From Boletus sp. NGJ (lineage: Eukaryota > Basidiomycota > Agaricomycetes > Boletales > Boletaceae), in assembly GCA_019096195.1 (NCBI GenBank), contig JAGTXK010000055.1, positions 930,001 through 994,000 on the forward strand: a stretch of DNA of 64,000 bases, given 5' to 3'. Shown piece after piece: positions 57,628 through 64,000 of the stretch; within the stretch, counting starts at the first letter, position 1, and each line of letters opens with the position of its first letter. The notes below the pieces were generated by a model, which saw nothing but the letters and a program-made list of their open reading frames with translations, did no database searches and was not told the origin of the DNA. The position numbers and the translations under genes were made by a program.

Positions 57628-60600
57628 TCAGTCCGGAATTATCTCCACGGCTCCACTCGCAAGCCAACGGTCGAATTCTGCAAGAGGATCATCCAGAGTG
57701 TCATTCAAACCGCTGGGATCGACGGGAGTTTGTGAGTTGATGCCGCTGGTGTCAGGAATGTTTCCTCCACGGAAAGCGAAACCGTGTGAGTCGATTGTGG
57801 AATCAATGGTTGAATGATCTTGGGTGTGTAAGTGAGAACGCCGTATAAAGCCCGTGAACCTCGAAGGAGAAAGTGCGTAAGAATTGGTTCTTCTCATGTT
57901 AGACGAGGCGGACCCTCGAGTGCTTCTGTATGGAGTCACGCCGAAACCGTCGTAAAGCGAATTCGCATCGTCTCTGGACCGTTGGCTAGAGGCTGGTTGA
58001 ATGCTGTTCCAGTCACCCGCAGGGATTTGGCCGACACCAGGATCAAGAGTAGCATCAGAGCAGCTTTCATCAAGGTAAGAGGTTGGGTTCCTGCCCGCAG
58101 AGTGGTTGTCGCAACGATCCGCTGTGTCTTCGTCACTAGAACCAGGGTGAAACAATCGTTTGTTGAAAAACTCGGTAGACGGTCGAATTTTTTCGTGCGA
58201 AATGGTCTAATATCCATCAGTATGGAGAAGCAGATGAGGTGCAATAAACCTTTTTGTGCGAAGGGGGTGGTCCCAACGAACCCGTGGCAACATCCGTTCT
58301 GCTCCGTTTTGGTGGTGGGACTTCGCATCCCCGGACTTCCGCAGTATCAATTTCTGATGTCGCTTTGCCTTGCTCCCAGATCTCAGAGATTGATGGGAGC
58401 TCGTCGCAGCAGTCATCTGTTGACGTTGGTTCCCTCGGGGTAGGCGACCGTGAGCGTTTCAATGTCGTTAACTGCAAGTCAAAATTTGGCACTGGTTTAC
58501 TCTTCTGTGACTTTTTGGAATGGTTGGGCAACTCCAAGTTCGGCCCGACGGAATGAAGGTTGCGCGCGATATTAGCATTCTCATTCATCTTGCCTAACTG
58601 TTGGGAGATGGGGTTCCGTTTAGCAGACTTGGTTCGGCTTTCCCCTACAAATTGAATTGATTCGTCCTGGCACTTCTGTTCGTCCTGCAATGACCTCGTT
58701 GTGATGGCATTTCGTGGTGGGGGAACGGCTTTCGCGACGGAATCATGTGCATTTACTTGTTGTTTCTTCTTCGTCGCACGTGGAGGCTCAAGTAATCCCT
58801 CCTGGCAGCTATAACAGAGTTTAGTGATCGAAAGAATTCAGTGACAACGCACCAGTAATGACGACACTTGAGTTTGTCCTTGCAAGCATGATTGCACCTG
58901 GACAAAGGTACATACGTCAGATCATATACCGAGCTGAAAGAAGGCGAGCTCACTCGTACTTCCCATCCGGACGTCTCCTCGAGTCTCGTTCCACCTGTTG
59001 CTTTATAGGTGGATTCAACTGAGGTTGTTGCAATTTCGATGCATTGTCATCTACATAGAAGGAAATGCAAATCAGTGAATGTCTGCTTCAACAATACACC
59101 TGCCCACGACGTTTTGCAAAATCCAACACACGGGAATCTGGAATCTCATCACCATCGTCTAGGTCGATGTCCCAGAAGTCAGGAATGTCCTCGAGCCCTT
59201 GCAAGTCCATTTCCTTAGTTACATGAATGTCTCAACAATGGCCGAATGTAATACTGAACATACGATTGATGTCAATGGTCGGGTTTCCAGTGTTGGATAC
59301 TTTCCGGGTGGAACGCTTGGCGCCAACGTTCGAGCAATTGTGATGCCGGCAAATTTTTCCTACATATTTGTAAACTGCTCTGGATCAGGGGGAAAGAAGG
59401 AGAAGGTTGAATACAGAAGCGATGTACACATTAATCAGTTGGCTTGGCTTCGTAAGTTGTGCTGTGAGGGTAAATTCTCTCTTCTCTTTGAGCGCCTTTG
59501 TGCTTGTGTCGAGAAACGAGATCAGTGCTTGATCGGCAGAAATGGGGTGAACCTCTTACGCGATGCGCCGGAAGTCAATAAAGACCATATCGGAGGTCAC
59601 TATTAGAAGAGTCGTCATCTCAGTTTTACCCCACTTAGGCTTTTTAACTCTTTGGGGCACTGAGTCGCTGGAAGTGAGACCACACCGAATAACAAACTCC
59701 ACTTCCACGGGTGAATTTCCATTACTGTGGATAGACCTTAGTTCCTTTATGTCTAGATGATACCTTGGAAACTCGTTTGCGGCAGCCAGAACTTCAAAGC
59801 CAAACGGCGGGCGACGGTTAAGAAGCTGAGGGTGATCAGCGGCAACAGGTAGCTACAGAAAGGGAGGTTTACCTCTTCGATTCGAAGCGGAGACATCTGC
59901 AACAGTTTTTGGATCGAGTTGACCCCATTCTCAGCCAGCACCTTGTGCAGTTAGTTTCCAACGGTTGATATGTCATTCAGTGTCTACCTTTACTCTGTCA
60001 TGGCGTTAGATCACAGTGAGCTTGGGCCTGCGCTACTACTTACGATTTTTCGCCGATGTGCTCAATCTGTCTGAGGACCAGCGGCCTGTCTTCCCATGCT
60101 TTTGCATTCAAACAACGTACTCTGGAAGCCAACCCGTAAGAAGTGCAGAATTTACCAGAGGCTTAATAAGTAATACTTGCAGCTCGAGTGCGTGTTTCAG
60201 CTGTGCTCCATTCTGGCTGATAATAGCAACCTCTGCTACAGCTGAAGCGCAGTGAGTGATGACCTCGTATGCTGTAACAACTCACCCGTTACAATGCGTA
60301 TTGCGTGACGGAATATGGTGATGGCTTCCACGTATGGCTGGCCTTCTGTGGATTTAAATTCAGTGCTGTTGAGTGGGAGGCCAGCGAGGATTGCCTGCAG
60401 GTTTTCTAAGGAATTGTGATCTTACTAAAATAAGATTCTCACTTGAATCAATAGAAGTATCTTATCGCTCGTACTAGCAATCTTCTTAGGAGGAAATCGA
60501 ATATCGCTATGACGACGAATCTTCTCATACATCTGAAAGTAGTTGAGTATAGCGAGTTTGCGATGGGCAAATTTGCTACAGACTGGCTTCTCCCCGCTAC

Positions 60601-63600
60601 GCAGCTTCAGGTCCGAAACCCTGCAACGAGCATCAGGCTAGAAGAATCACAGAGAGGATATTGCTCACTCTTCGGATACGGATACAAGTTCAAGCTAGAC
60701 ATTTTTCAGGATGTAAATTAATTCACTTTGTAAGCCTCTCACAATTTCGCGCATGGCGGTTGAACAAGGCAGGTTGAGTATTGCTCGCATCTCCCACCAA
60801 AATGAGGCTCGAGAGTCAGGGTAAATTGACTGAGAGCACGTACGGTTGTTTGCCGAATGTAAAACTGGGAAAATTACTACAAAGTATCACAAAGTCTGAA
60901 CACTCCTACCTTGCTCATAATATCCCCATACTCCGTTGAAGAAAGCATTCCGTCTCTTTCAATGTACGCGATCAACTGAGTGTCGCGTAAGCTGAGTATG
61001 CTTTGCATGACAATCTCGTCAATTTTCTCTTCCCAAGTCTGCTTTTCGTTTTTGCCGATTTCATAATGACGGGGATTTTTTTGGATACGACGAAAGAGAA
61101 AAGAGCGCCTAAGCCAATCCTTCGCATTCTCCACAGTTGATATAGTCCCCATTCCGATTTCCGAATTTAAGTGTTCGGCGAGGTTTTGATGAAGGCTACT
61201 CTCTAGAGTCGTGTTTCCTTGGGCGAGGGTGCGATACTTATGCTCTAGTTCTAGTTCGCACAGGATTATCGCAATACCTTCGTCATCTAAGATGCCACGT
61301 CAGCGAATACAGGCAGACAGGGAAACTACGTACCAAATTGAGGTCGCCCCTAAATGGACGAGGACTCGAGTATGACCACAGGATCAAGAGATGCAAACTT
61401 ACCGCCCGGCCCATCATCTGCATAATATCGAGATCCGAGTACTCTCTCATCTCTCCGTTTTGGTACAATTTGACACCCTTAATGACAACCATTTGGGCAG
61501 CTTGATGATGGTGAGGTGTTATCATCGCTGTCGCTCGTAATAACGAACTTACGCAGATTAACGCCAACCGCCAGGGTCTATGGGACAGTGAGAATAGTAA
61601 GTGTAGATAGGAAAATCCCCTACGGATGTAGCGACTAAGACGCGCAGAGCTTTTCTTAAATATAACTCTTCCACCGCTCTCCTATCATCTGTATTCAAGC
61701 CGGCGTGATGAACTGCGATTCCCACTGATGCAAGAGCTATCACGTTGTCAGGTTTCCCCTATATCCATCAGAAGCGTAGACGCACCAGCCAAATCCTTAT
61801 CATGAAACTTCTGATCGATACTGAACAGCGATGAGCAGAGTATCGTGGGGAATGGATTAGCATACCGTGTAGGAGGTGGCCACGGTAAATTCTCTTTCCT
61901 CTTCATGGCCTGTTCATAATCCTTTGCTAACTGTTTGGCTGTATCCAGCGTGCCTGTGGGTAGCATCAAGCTAGTAAGTCCTCTCTATGTCAGAGGTCAT
62001 GGCCTCTCGCATACCTTTCCTAGTAGGGCAGAAGACAAGGATCGGCTTGTTGGTTGAGTGTTGCTGTATGATAGGGAACAGACGCAAATCGAGGGTACGA
62101 GCATATGCAAAATCATTCTGGCCCTTGGGTTTTGCCACGCCATAGACGAATTTCGTAAGTTTGCAGGGCCGGAATTCTTCACCGAACTGCAAATACTTGT
62201 TAGAAAACTACAGCAACGGGGAGGTAAATCAACCTGGAATATTCTAGCACGTTGGTCACTACCGTTGCTGCTCCCAATCCAACATGCAACATCTTCCACA
62301 TTCGGAACAGTAGCGGAAATAAGAAGAAATCGGGTGCCGGAGCCACGTGCTTTCATACGGGAAATTATGACTTCCAAAGTGCTCCCTCGTAGTTCATTCA
62401 GGACGTGTACCTGAATACGACATGAATGATCGATCTTTATACTTTCCTCAAGCAATGTGATCAACGTACCTCATCTACGAGGAACAACTTAACCCGGGAT
62501 AGTATCCCAGAATGATCAGCCCTAACCCAATGGTTATCGCAAAAATTGCTCCAAGAAGGGAGAAACACACCAATTTCGCGTCAAGCTGTCCCACTTCTCA
62601 GCCTAAAATGATTAAACAGACACTCGGAGACGAAAGATGTGTAGCATCCTCACTGTTGTTACACTGAAGGCGACATGTCAATCAATTCAACAGCGGGTCT
62701 TGCCTGATACGGATACGCACATTATCTGTGAACTTTTCGCATCACCCCAAACTCCCCTTCCTAATAGAAGCGTATCACCAGTTAATTCGCAGCCTGATAG
62801 AGATAGCGTTTGATCACGTTTGTAACCTTGGCCATTGCAAAGTGCCTACATTTAACACCAAGTCCTCCAAATTTCGCAATCCACTCATTATGCTTCTCGG
62901 TACATAATGCCTGAAAAATTTTGGTGACTCAGATTTGAAGTCGAGAGAGGAAGCCTGACCTTTGTTGGCGCAACATAAACACACTTGGCGGGTTGTGCGT
63001 CATTCGCGGTTTGTGTCAGCATTCGAATCATGCTCAGCTCGAAGAGGACAGTCTTTCCACTTCCAGTGGGCGCTAGCAGGAGTCAGGGGATCCTGGACAA
63101 TGTACAAGTCACGGAACCAACCACTGATAACCTAGGAACTTTTCAGTGACGAAACCGGATCGTATAGGGGTATAACTACCAGATTTTCCTCCGAATGTAG
63201 GACCTACAGAAAGTGGTGATATTCCATCTCGCCCATGTAAACAGATTCAAACCTGGTCAAAACATGCTGATTGTATCGCATTAAATACTCCGAATTTGAA
63301 TACCCCGCGGAACCTGTCAGCTGGGATCGATAATTGATGAGAAATGAACAATACATCCTTGTTAACTAACGCACGCAATTCGGAAACGGGGCGTAATCTC
63401 CACCCAAATCCATTTCGTGTTGTATTCTCATTTCTAGAGACAACATGGTACTGAGGGGTACGTTCGTCTGGGCTGGCCGGGCGGGGTAACCGAGAAGAAT
63501 GCTGATCCAAGTTGATCGGGTGATGCAACCCCGACACCTCCAAATGATCCCAACGCGTATTATAGCCGGAACGTTCTGTCGGACAGAAAGGTCGGAGGCG

Positions 63601-64000
63601 GGGAACGTACGTGGAAATGGAACAAGCACTTACCACACTCGACGTGCGATGGAGTATGGCTGGATGATCGAGTGGGAAAGCCGGAACGTTGTACCTCACT
63701 GCGATCATGTCCGCCATAGTAATGTCTCGCAGATGGAGACGGAGAGCGGGCGTAACTCGCTTCCTGAAATGCTGGCGGAGACGGAGACGGGTCTGAGGCA
63801 GCATATGATAAGATATAAGACAGGCAAGGCGCATATACTCACCAGTGCGATTCCAAAAATCGGGGATTTCGTGGTGGATGTGCAAAGCACCTGGCGACTC
63901 TGGTGTTGGAGATGAAAACTGCTCTACATTGAATCCATCGTTATGGGGCCGAAAAGTATTGTTCACCCTTGGGACCCAATTCCCAAGAGTCCGATTGTTG
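57628..64000 (-). CDS. HFM1: Meiotic DNA helicase HFM1/Mer3 (5' end off the window)
   Basis: This Ski2-like superfamily-2 helicase stabilises recombination intermediates for class I crossovers. The open frame runs past the right edge, so the N-terminus is missing. In order on the minus strand: RFRGVFKFGVFNAIQSACF, Walker A APTGSGKTVLFELSMIRML (about 63060), EKWDSLTRNW, the DEVH box split by an intron (FLVDE/VHVL, about 62470), RFLLISATVPNVEDVACWIG, ILVFCPTRKGMREAM, GIAVHHAGLNTDDRRAVEEL, VVIKGVKLYQNGEMREYSDL and DIMQMMGRA. A Sec63-like domain follows (LAENGVNSIQKLLQMSPLRI near 59900). The C-terminal zinc-binding motif CNHACKDKLKCRHYC lies near 58870, as in Mer3. A 400-residue disordered tail ends at 57628. 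Many introns split it; several middle exons were not resolved. Confidence 0.9.

Noticed and set aside
1-64000. tRNA, rRNA, CRISPR, transposon, LTR or virus-like elements
   Set aside because: I saw no tRNA B-box with a matching cloverleaf, no repeat arrays, and no reverse transcriptase, integrase, transposase or capsid-type motifs on either strand.

Overview
The window is typical of an Agaricomycete (basidiomycete) nuclear genome. Genes are packed on both strands, are split by many short introns (about 45-65 nt, GT..AG), and have intergenic gaps of roughly 100-800 bp. The families include DUF6534 seven-helix proteins, a proton-translocating transhydrogenase, a fungal Mediator Med16 and a Crb2/Rad9 orthologue. 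A Rhizoctonia/Ceratobasidium-like (Cantharellales) source is my best guess, but this is inference. I see no rRNA, tRNA, CRISPR, transposon or virus-like element.

Layout. 1-7.5 kb: the 3' end of ATG2 (+), then three genes on the minus strand: a divergent RPA32 copy, canonical RPA32 (RPA2) with MluI-box and ACGTCAC sites just upstream, and the NatB auxiliary subunit NAA25. 8.2-12.3 kb: proteasome chaperone PSMG3 (-) and MED16 (+) share an 84-bp promoter. 12.5-14.6 kb: an allantoate-permease-type MFS transporter (-). 15.2-22.4 kb: PUS4, a DHDPS-family aldolase and mitochondrial transhydrogenase NNT (all +). 22.9-26.4 kb: a UDP-sugar transporter and an unknown single-span membrane protein (both -). 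26.9-34.9 kb: Crb2/Rad9-type checkpoint mediator, a chromodomain protein and the GYF splicing protein LIN1/CD2BP2 (all +). 35.3-43.4 kb: a P4-ATPase flippase, septin CDC10 and Hsp90 co-chaperone AHA1 (all -). 43.9-51.8 kb: a beta-TrCP/FWD-1-type F-box WD40 protein and a DUF3429 mitochondrial protein (+), flanked by two inverted DUF6534-like loci, one of which looks decayed. 52.3-64 kb: a Fus1-like SH3 membrane protein and SNW1/PRP45 (-), TIM54 (+) and the meiotic helicase HFM1/MER3 (-), which runs off the right edge.

Most genes are single-copy housekeeping genes with no operon-like logic. The most unusual points are: the tandem, apparently intact RPA32 paralogue, which keeps intron positions and phases but lacks the phospho-type N-terminus and the MluI boxes; an AHA1 whose reading frame continues into a predicted C-terminal membrane anchor; a chromodomain protein with a 15-nt microexon inside the chromodomain and an unassigned C-terminal domain; and a cluster of three CACGTG boxes in the promoter shared by the checkpoint gene and a membrane protein. 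Gene models were spliced by eye, so internal splice sites may be off by a few bases.
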